NCBI RefSeq assembly: GCF_014650715.1
Contig: NZ_BMVM01000009.1
Coordinates: 186,001 to 250,000 of the forward strand
Length of the DNA: 64,000 nt
Direction: 5' to 3'
Source of the DNA: Streptomyces bluensis
GTDB taxonomy: Bacteria; Actinomycetota; Actinomycetes; Streptomycetales; Streptomycetaceae
The notes beneath the pieces are model-generated. The model worked only from the letters and a program-made list of their open reading frames with translations. It was not told where the DNA came from and ran no database searches. Of the stretch, positions 15,594 to 23,938 are shown in pieces (position 1 is the stretch's first letter; every line of letters starts with the position of its first letter). The position numbers and the translations under genes were made by a program.

Positions 15594-16325
15594 TCACACC
15601 TGCACGATCGGCTCCTTCGTGAACAGCGTGCCGAGCTGGGGGACGTTCACCCGGCGGTCGGCCAGGCGCAGGGCCTCCCAGACGGTGACCTGGTTGGCGG
15701 TGAGGACCGGCTTGGACAGGGCGGACTCCAGGGCCTGGAGGTGGGACGCCGTGTGGAGGGCGGTGTCCGGGAGCAGGACCAGCTCCGCCTCCGGGTGGTC
15801 GCCCGCGCGGGCCAGCGCCAAGACCTCGTCCACGCCCCACGTACCGACCTCCGCCGCCGTGATGATGCCGGAGGAGCAGATCGAGACGACCTCCACTCCC
15901 GCGTCCTTCAGGAAGGCCGCGAAGAGCTCCGCCACGTCCTGGGGGTACGTCGCCGCGACCGCCACCCGCCGGGCCCCGAGCTCCCGTACCGCGTGCGCGA
16001 AGGCGAAGGAGGTCGAGGACGCGGGCATGCCGGCGGTACGCGCCAGGGTGCGGACCTGCTCCTGGGCGCCGTCCCAGCCGTATACGAAGCTTCCGGACGT
16101 GCACGCCCAGACGACGGCCTCGGCGCCGGACAGACGCAGTTCCTCCACGCCGGCCGCGAGGCGTTCCGGCGAGCCCATCTCCCGTAGCGCGTCCTCACGG
16201 TGCGCGTCCTCGCCGATGTCCGTGTGGACCAGGGGGAGGCGGATGTCGCTGGCGAGGAGCTGTTCGATGCGCGGGTAGTCGTCCTCGGCGGAGTGGCCCG
16301 GGTAGAGGAAACCGAGTGCGGTCAT
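15594..16325 (-). CDS. Asp/Glu racemase-superfamily (maleate isomerase/AMDase-like) protein with one catalytic Cys
   Basis: 243 aa; the start ATG overlaps the stop of the upstream paralogue (ATGA). The fold signature is TALGFLYPGHSAEDDYPR, then VVWACTSGSFVYG with the first catalytic Cys. The second Cys that racemases and maleate isomerases carry in the mirror half is not seen: the matching region reads VLLPDTALHTASH. Arylmalonate decarboxylase has a single Cys, so a decarboxylase, or an enzyme acting with its paralogue, is plausible; EutA of rhizobial ectoine clusters is also in this superfamily. The gene pair, the adjacent 2-hydroxyacid dehydrogenase and the Ehu transporter suggest catabolism of an imported small acid or amino-acid derivative. 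Confidence 0.82.
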   Translation of the reverse strand: MTALGFLYPGHSAEDDYPRIEQLLASDIRLPLVHTDIGEDAHREDALREMGSPERLAAGVEELRLSGAEAVVWACTSGSFVYGWDGAQEQVRTLARTAGMPASSTSFAFAHAVRELGARRVAVAATYPQDVAELFAAFLKDAGVEVVSICSSGIITAAEVGTWGVDEVLALARAGDHPEAELVLLPDTALHTASHLQALESALSKPVLTANQVTVWEALRLADRRVNVPQLGTLFTKEPIVQV

Positions 16326-17107
16326 GTCCAGCCTTCCTGCTGCTCTTCTTCCGGCAGTACGGGGCTCCGGCGCGCCGACTCGTCCAGCAGCGCCTGGTAG
16401 GGGCCCACGGCTCGGGTACCCAGATGGCGCAGCGCCGCCCACATCGTCACCTGGTTGGCCGAGATCACCGGCATGCGCAGTTCCGCTTCCAGTTGCGGGA
16501 TGACGTCGTAGGTCGGGAGGTTCGTGCAGCTGATGAAGAGGGCGTCCGCCGGGGCGCGGACCGCCCTGCGGGCCATGTTGACCACATCCCGGTACGGGAC
16601 CTTCCAGATGTGCCGGGTGAGGCCCATGAACGCGCGGCCGGTGACCGTGATGCCCGCCTCGGCCAGGTACCCCTCCAGCGCCAGGGTCACCGAGACGGTG
16701 TAGGGCGTGACGAGTGCGAGCCGGCGTACGCCCAGCTCGTTCAGGGCGTCCAGAAGGGCACCCGAGGTGGTGACCGAGGGCACGGCTCCCGCCCTGGTCA
16801 TCGCCTCGCACATGGCCCGCTCCCCCGCGACACCGCCGACGAAACTGCCGGAGGTGCAGGCGTACGCGACGACCTCGGGCGCGATCGCGTTGAGCGTTCG
16901 GACCGCGTCACCGAGTGTCTCGTGCTCGCTGACCAGCCGCGCCAGGTCGAGACTGACCTCCACCGGCACGTACGGGGTCCGTGTGAGATGGAGTGAGATC
17001 TCGTCGGGCATCCATCGCCACAGCTCGCGGTCGAGCGCGAAATCGAAGGGGGCCACGACACCGACACCGCGCTGGGAGCGCGGACCGCCGAGAAAAGAGA
17101 CGTCCAT
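16322..17107 (-). CDS. Asp/Glu racemase-superfamily (maleate isomerase-like) protein with two Cys
   Basis: 261 aa from ATG 17107 (MDVSFLGG), preceded by AAGGCGG; a TTG at 17161 would add 18 residues but lacks a ribosome site. Both candidate catalytic cysteines are present: VAYACTSGSFVGG in the first half and LFISCTNLPTYDVI in the second, as in maleate cis-trans isomerases and aspartate racemases. The opening GVGVVAPFDFALDRELWRWMP is typical of the AMDase/maleate isomerase group. It overlaps the single-Cys paralogue downstream by 4 bp, so the two may form a heteromer or act in sequence. Confidence 0.85.
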   Translation of the reverse strand: MDVSFLGGPRSQRGVGVVAPFDFALDRELWRWMPDEISLHLTRTPYVPVEVSLDLARLVSEHETLGDAVRTLNAIAPEVVAYACTSGSFVGGVAGERAMCEAMTRAGAVPSVTTSGALLDALNELGVRRLALVTPYTVSVTLALEGYLAEAGITVTGRAFMGLTRHIWKVPYRDVVNMARRAVRAPADALFISCTNLPTYDVIPQLEAELRMPVISANQVTMWAALRHLGTRAVGPYQALLDESARRSPVLPEEEQQEGWT

Positions 17108-17260
17108 GGCAGGCACCGCCTTCACGAAGGGGGAGGCTGGGGCAACGGTCTGCGTCCGCAACCATGTTGACGAAGGTAGGTTCGGGTGCGAGCGTGGTCA
17201 ATCCGCGCATCTCAGACAGCCCGATGTCCGGTTCACCACCTACGAGCCCCACCGGAAACG

Positions 17261-17357
17261 CCAGGAAAGCGCCCGGGAAGTACCAGGAAAGCACCCGGAA
17301 GACAGTCGGCGCACCTTCTTCAGAGCTTCAGAGAACGAACCCTCGAACGAACCCTCC
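17261..17357. repeat. Two short tandem repeats in the divergent promoter region
   Basis: A ~21-bp unit starting CCAGGAAAGC occurs at 17261-17282 and 17283-17303 with small changes. A 12-bp unit, AACGAACCCTCG/C, occurs at 17334-17345 and 17346-17357. They lie between the racemase-type gene (minus) and the dehydrogenase gene (plus) and could be regulatory or simple slippage. Confidence 0.75.
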
Positions 17358-17397
17358 TCAGAGAAGCTGACGCACGTTGCGAAACGGTTTCCCAAAG

Positions 17398-18345
17398 ATG
17401 TCCGAGAAAATCCTTCTTGTCCTGGATGCCGATCCGCCGCCCCGCCTCGGGCGGCTCACCGGGCGGACCCGGATCCTGCACACGGACGCGCCCTCGCTGG
17501 CCGAGCACCTGCCGCGCGCCGATGTCCTGCTCGTCTGGGACTTCACCTCGCGCGCCGTGCGCGAGGCCTGGCCGGGCGAGGGTCCGAGGCCGCGCTGGGT
17601 GCACACGGCGAGCGCGGGCGTGGACCACCTCATGTGCCCGGAACTCGCCGCCTCGGACACGGTGGTGACCAACGCGCGCGGCGTCTTCGACCAGCCGATC
17701 GCCGAGTACGTGGCCGCGCTCGTGCTGGCCTGGGCGAAGGACCTGCCGCGCACCGCCACGCTCCAGCGCGCCCACGAGTGGCGGCACCGGGAGACACAGC
17801 GGGTGGCGGGGACGCGAGCCGTCGTCGTCGGGTCGGGGCCCATCGGCCAGGCCATCGCCGGCACGCTCAAAGCTCTCGGGATCAGCGCCGCCCTGGTCGG
17901 GCGCACCGAGCGCCCCGGTATCCACGGCCCCGAGGATCTGGACCGGCTGCTGGCCCGCGCCGACTGGGTGGTCGCGGCCGCCCCGCTGACGCGGACCACG
18001 TACGGCATGTTCGACGCCCACCGGTTCGGGATCATGCAGCCGTCGGCGCGGTTCATCAATGTCGGACGTGGGCCGCTCGTGGTGGAGGACGCGCTGGTGG
18101 AGGCGCTGTCGCGGCAGTGGATCGCCGGTGCGGCGCTGGACGTCTTCGAGCGCGAGCCGCTGCCGCCGGACGACCCGCTGTGGGACGTGCCGGGCCTGGT
18201 CGTCTCCCCCCACATGAGCGGGGACACGGTGGGCTGGCGGGACGAGCTGGGAACGCAGTTCGTCGAGTTGTACGAGCTGTGGGAGGCGGGAAAGCCGCTG
18301 CCGAACGTGGTCGACAAGAAGCGTGGGTACGTACCTGGACACTGA
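17398..18345 (+). CDS. D-2-hydroxyacid dehydrogenase
   Basis: 315 aa from ATG 17398; an in-frame ATG at 17377 is possible. The Rossmann glycine motif is VVGSGPIGQAIAGTL, and the catalytic trio is visible as NVGRGPLV (Arg), DVFEREPLP (Glu) and SPHMSGD (His), as in glyoxylate/hydroxypyruvate reductases and other D-isomer 2-hydroxyacid dehydrogenases. It interconverts a 2-keto acid and a D-2-hydroxy acid with NAD(P)H. The amidase gene starts 28 bp after its stop, so the two are probably one transcript within the Ehu-linked catabolic cluster. Confidence 0.9.
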   Translation: MSEKILLVLDADPPPRLGRLTGRTRILHTDAPSLAEHLPRADVLLVWDFTSRAVREAWPGEGPRPRWVHTASAGVDHLMCPELAASDTVVTNARGVFDQPIAEYVAALVLAWAKDLPRTATLQRAHEWRHRETQRVAGTRAVVVGSGPIGQAIAGTLKALGISAALVGRTERPGIHGPEDLDRLLARADWVVAAAPLTRTTYGMFDAHRFGIMQPSARFINVGRGPLVVEDALVEALSRQWIAGAALDVFEREPLPPDDPLWDVPGLVVSPHMSGDTVGWRDELGTQFVELYELWEAGKPLPNVVDKKRGYVPGH

Positions 18346-18373
18346 GCTGCCGAGTTCTCTGGAGGGCGGGCGG

Positions 18374-19774
18374 ATGACCGGACTCACCGAACTGACCGCG
18401 GTACAACTCGTCGACGGCTACCGCAAGGGCGAATTCAGCCCCGTGGAAGCGACCCGGGCGGCCCTGGAACGGGCGCGTCTCATCCAGCCGGCCGTGAACG
18501 CCTTCGTACGCCTGGACCCGGACGGCGCGCTCGCCCGGGCGCGGGAGTCCGAGGAGCGCTGGCGGCGCGGGGAGCCCGCCGGGCTGCTCGACGGGGTGCC
18601 GGTGACGGTGAAGGACATCCTGTTGCAGCGTGGCGCACCGACCCTGAAGGGCTCCAGGGCGATCTCCCCGGACGGAAGGTGGGACGAGGACGCGCCGTCC
18701 GTGGCCCGGCTGCGCGAGCACGGCGCGGTGTTCCTCGGCAAGACGACGACCCCGGAGTTCGGCTGGAAGGGCGTCACGGACTCACCGCTGTCCGGGGTGA
18801 CGCGGAACCCGTACGACGTGTCGCGCACGGCGGGTGGTTCGAGCGGGGGCGCGGCGGCCGCCGTGGCGCTCGGGGCCGGGCCGCTGGCGCTCGGCACGGA
18901 CGGCGGCGGCAGCGTACGCATTCCGGCCTCCTTCTGCGGAACCTTCGGGCTGAAGCCGACGTACGGGCGGGTGCCGCTCTATCCCGCGAGCGCCTTCGGC
19001 ACCCTGGCGCACGTGGGTCCGCTGACCCGGGACGCCGCCGACGCCGCGCTGGCGCTGGACGTGATCAGCGGCCCGGACGCGCGGGACTGGTCCGCGCTCG
19101 GACCGGTGACCGGCTCGTTCACGGACGCCCTGCGGGGCGGGGTGCACGGGTTGCGGGTCGCGTACTCGCCCTCGCTCGGCGGGCAGGTACCCGTACGGCC
19201 CGGGGTCGCGGCGGCGGTGCGGCGGGCCGTGGAGCAGCTGGCCGGGCTGGGGGCGTACGTCTCGGAGACGGACCCCGACCTGACGGAGCCCCTGGCCGCG
19301 TTCCATGTGCTGTGGTTCAGCGGGGCGGCCCGGGTCGTCCAGCACTTCGGGCCGCACCAGCGGGAGGTGCTGGATCCGGGGCTGCGGGAGATCTGCGCGC
19401 TCGGGGAGCGCTTCAGTGCGCTGGACTATCTGGCCGCGGTGGATGTGCGGATGGAACTCGGGCGGCGGATGGGCGGCTTCCACGAGTCGTACGACGTGCT
19501 GGTGACGCCGACGCTGCCGATCACCGCGTTCGAGGCGGGGGCCGAGGTTCCCAAGGGGTCGGGGCATCGGCGCTGGACGGGGTGGACCCCGTTCACGTAC
19601 CCCTTCAACATGACGCAGCAGCCGGCGGCGAGTGTGCCGGTGGGGGTGGACGGGGACGGGCTGCCGGTGGGCTTGCAGGTGGTGGCGGCCCGGCATCGGG
19701 ACGATCTTGTGTTGCGGGTGGCTCATGCGTTGTACGAGGCGGGGGTGGCGGGGGTGGCGGCCCCTGCGGCGTAG
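18374..19774 (+). CDS. Amidase-signature hydrolase
   Basis: 466 aa from ATG 18374, with GGAGGGCGGGCGG upstream. The Ser-cisSer-Lys triad is visible: VTVKDI (Lys, about residue 80), AGGSSGGAAAA (cis-Ser), and GTDGGGSVRIPASFCGTFGLKPTYGR (nucleophile Ser). No GatA-specific context exists (no gatB or gatC nearby), so it is a catabolic amidase rather than a transamidosome subunit. Amide or ring-opened lactam products of the imported solute are candidate substrates. Confidence 0.9.
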   Translation: MTGLTELTAVQLVDGYRKGEFSPVEATRAALERARLIQPAVNAFVRLDPDGALARARESEERWRRGEPAGLLDGVPVTVKDILLQRGAPTLKGSRAISPDGRWDEDAPSVARLREHGAVFLGKTTTPEFGWKGVTDSPLSGVTRNPYDVSRTAGGSSGGAAAAVALGAGPLALGTDGGGSVRIPASFCGTFGLKPTYGRVPLYPASAFGTLAHVGPLTRDAADAALALDVISGPDARDWSALGPVTGSFTDALRGGVHGLRVAYSPSLGGQVPVRPGVAAAVRRAVEQLAGLGAYVSETDPDLTEPLAAFHVLWFSGAARVVQHFGPHQREVLDPGLREICALGERFSALDYLAAVDVRMELGRRMGGFHESYDVLVTPTLPITAFEAGAEVPKGSGHRRWTGWTPFTYPFNMTQQPAASVPVGVDGDGLPVGLQVVAARHRDDLVLRVAHALYEAGVAGVAAPAA

Positions 19775-19821
19775 TGGTGGGCGGGTGCTCTCGCCCCCGC
19801 CGCCCCTGCCCGTCCCGTCCC

Positions 19822-19890
19822 TGGGGGCTGCGCCCCCGGACCCCCGCATGTCGGCCTGAACGGCCTCGTCCTCGAACGCCGGACGGGCTG
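19822..19890. repeat. Common Streptomyces intergenic palindromic repeat
   Basis: A GGGGGCTGCGCCCCC hairpin is followed by GGCCTCGTCCTCGAACGCCGG. I recall this block scattered many times through Streptomyces genomes between convergent genes, as here between the amidase and DUF3830 genes. It may act as a terminator or be a relic of an old mobile repeat. Confidence 0.6.
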
Positions 19891-19938
19891 GGGGTGCCCG
19901 GCCTCGGCCGCACCTCCTGCCGCCGGGGGGGCGGGTGG

Positions 19939-20436
19939 CTACTCCAGGCGGCGGAACCGTAGGTTCTCGCCCAGTGCCCCCGCCCTCCACAGGTCGTTGC
20001 ACGCCTCCGCCATGGCGTCCAGGCCCTCCACCACCTGCCCCCACACGATCCCGGGCACCCAGCCCACATCGCCGTTGAGGAGCAGGTTGTTGCGCTCGTA
20101 GAACAGGGCGAGGTCCACGACCGTCGTGCCGGGGCGGACGTCGCGGTCGTAGCCGTAGGCCTGGGTGCCCAGTTCCGTGCCCGAGAAGGCGAAGTAGCAC
20201 AGGTCTCCGGGGATCGGGGTCACCGTCGGGTTCTCCAGCGGTGGCTCCGCTGCCGCGAATGCCGGGAAGAGGGCGTAGATCTCGTTTCGGGCGTATTTGG
20301 CGTGATAGACGTCCCCGGCCAGTGGCAGAGCGTCCCAGACCGCCGCGCAGGTGATCGGCGCGCGGTCGTCGAGGAGTTTCGCCGTGCAGTGGACCTGCCG
20401 TTCGACCAGCGAGACTTCGATGTAGCGGTCGGTCAT
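19939..20436 (-). CDS. DUF3830-family (cyclophilin-like fold) protein
   Basis: 165 aa from ATG 20436 (MTDRYIEV), the usual family start; ATG 20445 in frame is also possible, and the open frame extends to 20640 without support. Recognisable text: TAKLLDDRAPITCAAVWDALPLAGDVYHAKYARNEIYALFP and GDLCYFAFSGTELG. This family is often encoded beside Asp/Glu racemase-type proteins and amino-acid or ectoine transporters, and its biochemical role is unknown. It is divergent from ehuB; the shared 107-bp region holds an inverted repeat. Confidence 0.8.
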   Translation of the reverse strand: MTDRYIEVSLVERQVHCTAKLLDDRAPITCAAVWDALPLAGDVYHAKYARNEIYALFPAFAAAEPPLENPTVTPIPGDLCYFAFSGTELGTQAYGYDRDVRPGTTVVDLALFYERNNLLLNGDVGWVPGIVWGQVVEGLDAMAEACNDLWRAGALGENLRFRRLE

Positions 20437-20500
20437 GCCCTCCATGGCATGCCCTGGGCCCGTCACCGTCAAGGGGGCCGCGCCCGCGGACGGGGCCGAA

Positions 20501-20520
20501 AGCGATCTGCATGAATCGCT
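20501..20520. promoter_or_regulatory. Inverted repeat AGCGAT-N8-ATCGCT before ehuB
   Basis: It lies between the DUF3830 gene and ehuB, 24 bp before the preferred ehuB start. It is a candidate operator for a regulator acting on both divergent genes; the IclR protein downstream is the nearest candidate. Confidence 0.4.
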
Positions 20521-20543
20521 TGGTCTCGGGTAGCCGCGCGGCC

Positions 20544-21515
20544 ATGGCTCCACCACTTCGGAAAGACGCAGAGGAACACGACGAGACAGGGACAAGCGCG
20601 ACAGCAACGAGAGGGACAGCGACAAAAAGGACAGGGGCAAGCGGGACGAGCCGGAGGTCGCTGCTCGCCGGCGTCGCGGCGTTCGGTGCGCTGGGTGCCG
20701 CCGGATGCAGCCGGGTCCCCACCGCGGCGGCGGGCGTGGAGGGCGGTGACCTGCTCGACCGGCTCAGGGCGCAGGGAGTCGCCCGGCTCGGGATCGCCGG
20801 CGAGATCCCCTTCGGCTACATCGATACGAACGGCAAGCTGACGGGGGAGGCGCCCGAGCTGGCCAAGGTCATCTTCAAGCGGCTCGGCGTCGATCGCGTC
20901 CAGCCCGTGCCGACCGAGTTCGGATCACTCATACCCGGGCTCAACTCACAGCAGTTCGACGTCGTGTCGGCCGGGATGTACATCAATCCCGAACGCTGCC
21001 AGCAGGTGATCTTCTCCGATCCGGACTACCAGATGAAGGACGCCTTCATCGTGCGGAAGGGGAACCCCAAAGGGCTGCACGACTACGCGGACATCGTCGA
21101 GAAGAAGGCGAAGTTCGCCACCGGGACGGGCTACGCCGAGATCGGCTACGCCGTCGAGGCGGGCTACAAGGAGAGCGACATCCTGATCGTGCCCGACCAG
21201 GTCGCGGGGCTGAACGCCGTGGAGGCCGGGCGGGTCGACGTGTTCGCGGGTACGGCGCTCACCGTCCGTGAAGTCGTGAAGAAGTCCGCGAAGACCGAGG
21301 CCACCGAGCCCTTCGCACCGCTCGTCGACGGGAAGCCGCATGTGGACGGCGGGGGGTTCGCGTTCCGGCCGACCGAGACGAAGCTGCGTGACGCCTTCAA
21401 CGCGGAACTGCGGAAGCTGAAGGAGAGCGGTGAACTGTTCCGCATCCTGGCGCCCTTCGGCTTCACCCGGGACGAGATGACCGACATGACCGCGAAGGAG
21501 CTCTGTCGCGGATGA
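20544..21515 (+). CDS. ehuB: EhuB-like solute-binding lipoprotein
   Basis: 323 aa from ATG 20544 (an ATG at 20511 would overlap the inverted repeat). A twin-Arg-like and lipoprotein signal is visible: TSRRSLLAGVAAFGALGAAGCSR, with Cys as the lipidation site. The mature protein reads as a type II (SBP_bac_3) amino-acid/ectoine binding protein: GIAGEIPFGYIDTNGKLTGEAPELAKVIFKRLG, LIPGLNSQQFDVVSAGMYINPERCQQV, GGFAFRPTETKLRDAFN. These match proteins annotated EhuB (ectoine/hydroxyectoine). Ligand specificity should be treated as provisional because no ectoine-degrading enzymes are nearby. Confidence 0.85.
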   Translation: MAPPLRKDAEEHDETGTSATATRGTATKRTGASGTSRRSLLAGVAAFGALGAAGCSRVPTAAAGVEGGDLLDRLRAQGVARLGIAGEIPFGYIDTNGKLTGEAPELAKVIFKRLGVDRVQPVPTEFGSLIPGLNSQQFDVVSAGMYINPERCQQVIFSDPDYQMKDAFIVRKGNPKGLHDYADIVEKKAKFATGTGYAEIGYAVEAGYKESDILIVPDQVAGLNAVEAGRVDVFAGTALTVREVVKKSAKTEATEPFAPLVDGKPHVDGGGFAFRPTETKLRDAFNAELRKLKESGELFRILAPFGFTRDEMTDMTAKELCRG

Positions 21516-22234
21516 CTTCGGGACTCTGGGAACTGGTACTGCAGGGCATCTGGGTCACCGTCCAGTTGCTCGTCCTCAGCGCACTGGTGGCCACGGCCGT
21601 CTCCTTCGTGGTCGGTGTGGCCCGCACCCACCGGTTGTGGATCGTCCGCTTCCTCGCGGGCTTCTACACCGAGGTGTTCCGCGGCACCTCCGCGCTGATC
21701 ATGATCTTCTGGGTGTTCTTCGTGCTGCCGCCCGCGTTCGGCTGGCAGCTGGTGCCGATGTGGGCGGGCACGCTGGCGCTCGGACTGACGTACGGGGCGT
21801 ACGGCGCGGAGATCGTGCGCGGTGCGCTGGGCGCGGTGGATCCGGCGCAGCGTGAGGGCGGGATCGCGCTGAGCTTCACGCCGTGGCAGCGGATGCGGCT
21901 GATCCTGCTGCCGCAGGCGGTGCCGGAGATGATCCCGCCGTTCTCGAACCTGCTGGTCGAACTGCTCAAGGGCACCGCCCTGGTGTCGGTCATGGGCATG
22001 GGCGACCTGGCGTTCAGCGGCAACCTGGTGCGGCTGGCCCTCCAGGAGAGCGCGGAGATCTACACGTACATCCTGCTGATCTACTTCGTGATCGCGTTCC
22101 TGCTGACGCGGGTGATGCGCGGGCTGGAGCGGCAGCTGAAGGCGGGCGTCGGAAAAGCACCGCGGAAGACGGGGACGCCCCCGAGACGCGCACCTGAGGG
22201 CGCGGACGCGGTCAAGGTCGGAGGTGGTGCGTGA
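21512..22234 (+). CDS. ehuC: EhuC-like ABC transporter permease
   Basis: 240 aa, ATGA overlap with ehuB. Several membrane helices and the His/Glu/Met-type permease loop are present (EIVRGALGAVDPAQREGGIALSFTPWQRMRLILLPQAVPEMIPP, the EAA loop that contacts the ATPase). The tail after residue 215 is Arg/Pro-rich. It pairs with EhuD to form the membrane channel. The ABC operon order is B-C-D-A. Confidence 0.88.
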   Translation: MTSGLWELVLQGIWVTVQLLVLSALVATAVSFVVGVARTHRLWIVRFLAGFYTEVFRGTSALIMIFWVFFVLPPAFGWQLVPMWAGTLALGLTYGAYGAEIVRGALGAVDPAQREGGIALSFTPWQRMRLILLPQAVPEMIPPFSNLLVELLKGTALVSVMGMGDLAFSGNLVRLALQESAEIYTYILLIYFVIAFLLTRVMRGLERQLKAGVGKAPRKTGTPPRRAPEGADAVKVGGGA

Positions 22235-22884
22235 TGCAGTGGGACTGGGGCGCTGTCGCCGACTTCATGCCGCACTTCTGGGACGGACTGCTGGTCACCC
22301 TTCAGGCCCTGGCCCTGGGATCGGTCATCTCCTTCGTACTCGGCCTGGTGTGGGCGCTGCTGATGCGCGCGCCGAGCCGGTTCGTCCGCTGGCCGGTCGG
22401 GGCGGTCACCGAGTTCATCCGGAACACCCCGCTGCTGGTGCAGCTGTTCTTCCTCTTCTACGTGCTGCCCGAGTGGAACATCACGTTCTCCGCGCTGACC
22501 ACCGGCGTCGTCGCGATCGGCCTGCACTACTCGACGTACACGATGCAGGTCTACCGGGCCGGCATCGAGGCCGTGCCCGTCGGCCAGTGGGAGGCGGCCA
22601 CGGCACTGAACCTGCCGCCGCGGCGCACCTGGACGGCGGTGATCCTGCCGCAGGCGGTCCGCCGCGTGGTCCCCGCGCTCGGCAACTACGTGATCGCGAT
22701 GCTGAAGGACACACCGATGCTGATGGCGATCACGGTGCTGGACATGCTGGGCGAGGCACGGCTGTTCGCGCAGCAGAACTTCCAGTTCACCGAGCCGCTC
22801 ACGGTCATCGGCGTGGCCTTCATCCTCATCTCCTACCTGGCGTCCGTCCTGCTGCGAGCACTGGAGCGACGCCTTGTCCGCTGA
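22234..22884 (+). CDS. ehuD: EhuD-like ABC transporter permease
   Basis: 216 aa from ATG 22234, which shares a base with the ehuC stop (TGATG); GTG 22231 is equally placed after GGAGGTGG. Membrane helices plus the EAA loop (RAGIEAVPVGQWEAATALNLPPRRTWTAVILPQAVRRVVPAL) identify the second permease subunit, homologous to EhuC. Confidence 0.88.
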   Translation: MQWDWGAVADFMPHFWDGLLVTLQALALGSVISFVLGLVWALLMRAPSRFVRWPVGAVTEFIRNTPLLVQLFFLFYVLPEWNITFSALTTGVVAIGLHYSTYTMQVYRAGIEAVPVGQWEAATALNLPPRRTWTAVILPQAVRRVVPALGNYVIAMLKDTPMLMAITVLDMLGEARLFAQQNFQFTEPLTVIGVAFILISYLASVLLRALERRLVR

Positions 22885-22947
22885 CACCGTTCCGGAGCGG
22901 CGGCGTCGCCCCCGAGCCCGGTCCATTCCCCTTTCTTTGGAGCCCTG

Positions 22948-23724
22948 ATGAAAGAACCCGCTTCCCATGCCAACCCGCCTGTCGACGGCAGCGAGCTGAT
23001 CCGCTTCGACCACGTGACCAAGAGGTTCGGGAGCAACACGGTCCTCGACGGGCTCGACTTCTCCGTGGACGCGGGCAAGCACGTCACGCTGATCGGGCCG
23101 TCGGGCTCGGGCAAGACCACGATCCTGCGGCTGCTGATGACGCTGGTGAAGCCCGACGAGGGCACGATCACCGTCGCCGGGGACCAGCTCTTCCCGGCGA
23201 GCGAGAAGCAGGTCCGCGAGGTCCGCAAGAAGATCGGGATGGTCTTCCAGCAGTTCAACCTCTTCCCGAACATGAAGGTGCTGCGCAACATCACCGAGGC
23301 CCCGGTCACCGTGCTCGGCATGTCCAAGGACGAGGCCGAGCAGCGGGCCCGCGAACTGCTGGACCTGGTGGGGCTCGCGGACAGGTGCGACGCCTATCCG
23401 ACGCAGTTGTCCGGCGGGCAGCAGCAGCGGGTGGCGATCGCCCGGGCGCTGGCGATGCGGCCGCAGGTACTGCTGCTCGACGAGGTGACCTCGGCACTCG
23501 ACCCCGAACTGGTCGCGGGCGTGCTCGACGTCCTCCGGGACATCGCCCGCACCACCGACATCACGATGCTGTGCGTGACCCATGAGATGAACTTCGCCCG
23601 GGACATCTCGGACCAGGTTCTCATGTTCGATTCTGGCCATGTGATCGAGACCGGGCCGCCCGAGAAGATCTTCGGTGATCCCGAGCACGAACGAACGCGG
23701 GAGTTCCTCGGCGCGGTCCTCTGA
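22948..23724 (+). CDS. ehuA: EhuA-like ABC transporter ATPase
   Basis: 258 aa. Walker A GPSGSGKTT, Q-loop QQFNLFPNM, signature LSGGQQQR, Walker B VLLLDEVTSALD and H-loop CVTHEMNF are all intact, and the length is usual for polar amino-acid importers (GlnQ/HisP type). It starts 63 bp after ehuD with GGAGCCC as ribosome site and completes the importer. Confidence 0.9.
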   Translation: MKEPASHANPPVDGSELIRFDHVTKRFGSNTVLDGLDFSVDAGKHVTLIGPSGSGKTTILRLLMTLVKPDEGTITVAGDQLFPASEKQVREVRKKIGMVFQQFNLFPNMKVLRNITEAPVTVLGMSKDEAEQRARELLDLVGLADRCDAYPTQLSGGQQQRVAIARALAMRPQVLLLDEVTSALDPELVAGVLDVLRDIARTTDITMLCVTHEMNFARDISDQVLMFDSGHVIETGPPEKIFGDPEHERTREFLGAVL

Positions 23725-23734
23725 TTACGACTAG

Positions 23735-23790
23735 TGAACGGTTCAACACCGCAGGTCACGCTGCCTGGGTCATGACTTTGGCATATGCCA
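23735..23790. promoter_or_regulatory. Two palindromes upstream of the IclR gene
   Basis: TGAAC-G-GTTCA (23735-23745) and the perfect 12-bp palindrome TGGCATATGCCA (23779-23790) lie in the 214-bp gap between ehuA and the IclR-type gene. Either may be the autoregulatory operator. No copy of either was noticed before ehuB. Confidence 0.45.
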
Positions 23791-23938
23791 GAGTACTGGC
23801 GTCGCTGCTGGGGGCCCCGGTGGTGCGTCAACTTTCTCGCGAACAACCCCTCCCCGCATGCTTCTTGGGCCGTATCGTGGACAACGGCAAGCATCGCTTG
23901 GCTGTCCAAAAACCGGCCCGAGAAGCGCAGGGGGAACC

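Noticed and set aside
20544..23724. Ectoine biosynthesis or full ectoine catabolism cluster
   Set aside because: No ectA/B/C/D and no DoeA/DoeB-type genes in the neighbourhood; only the transporter resembles ectoine systems.
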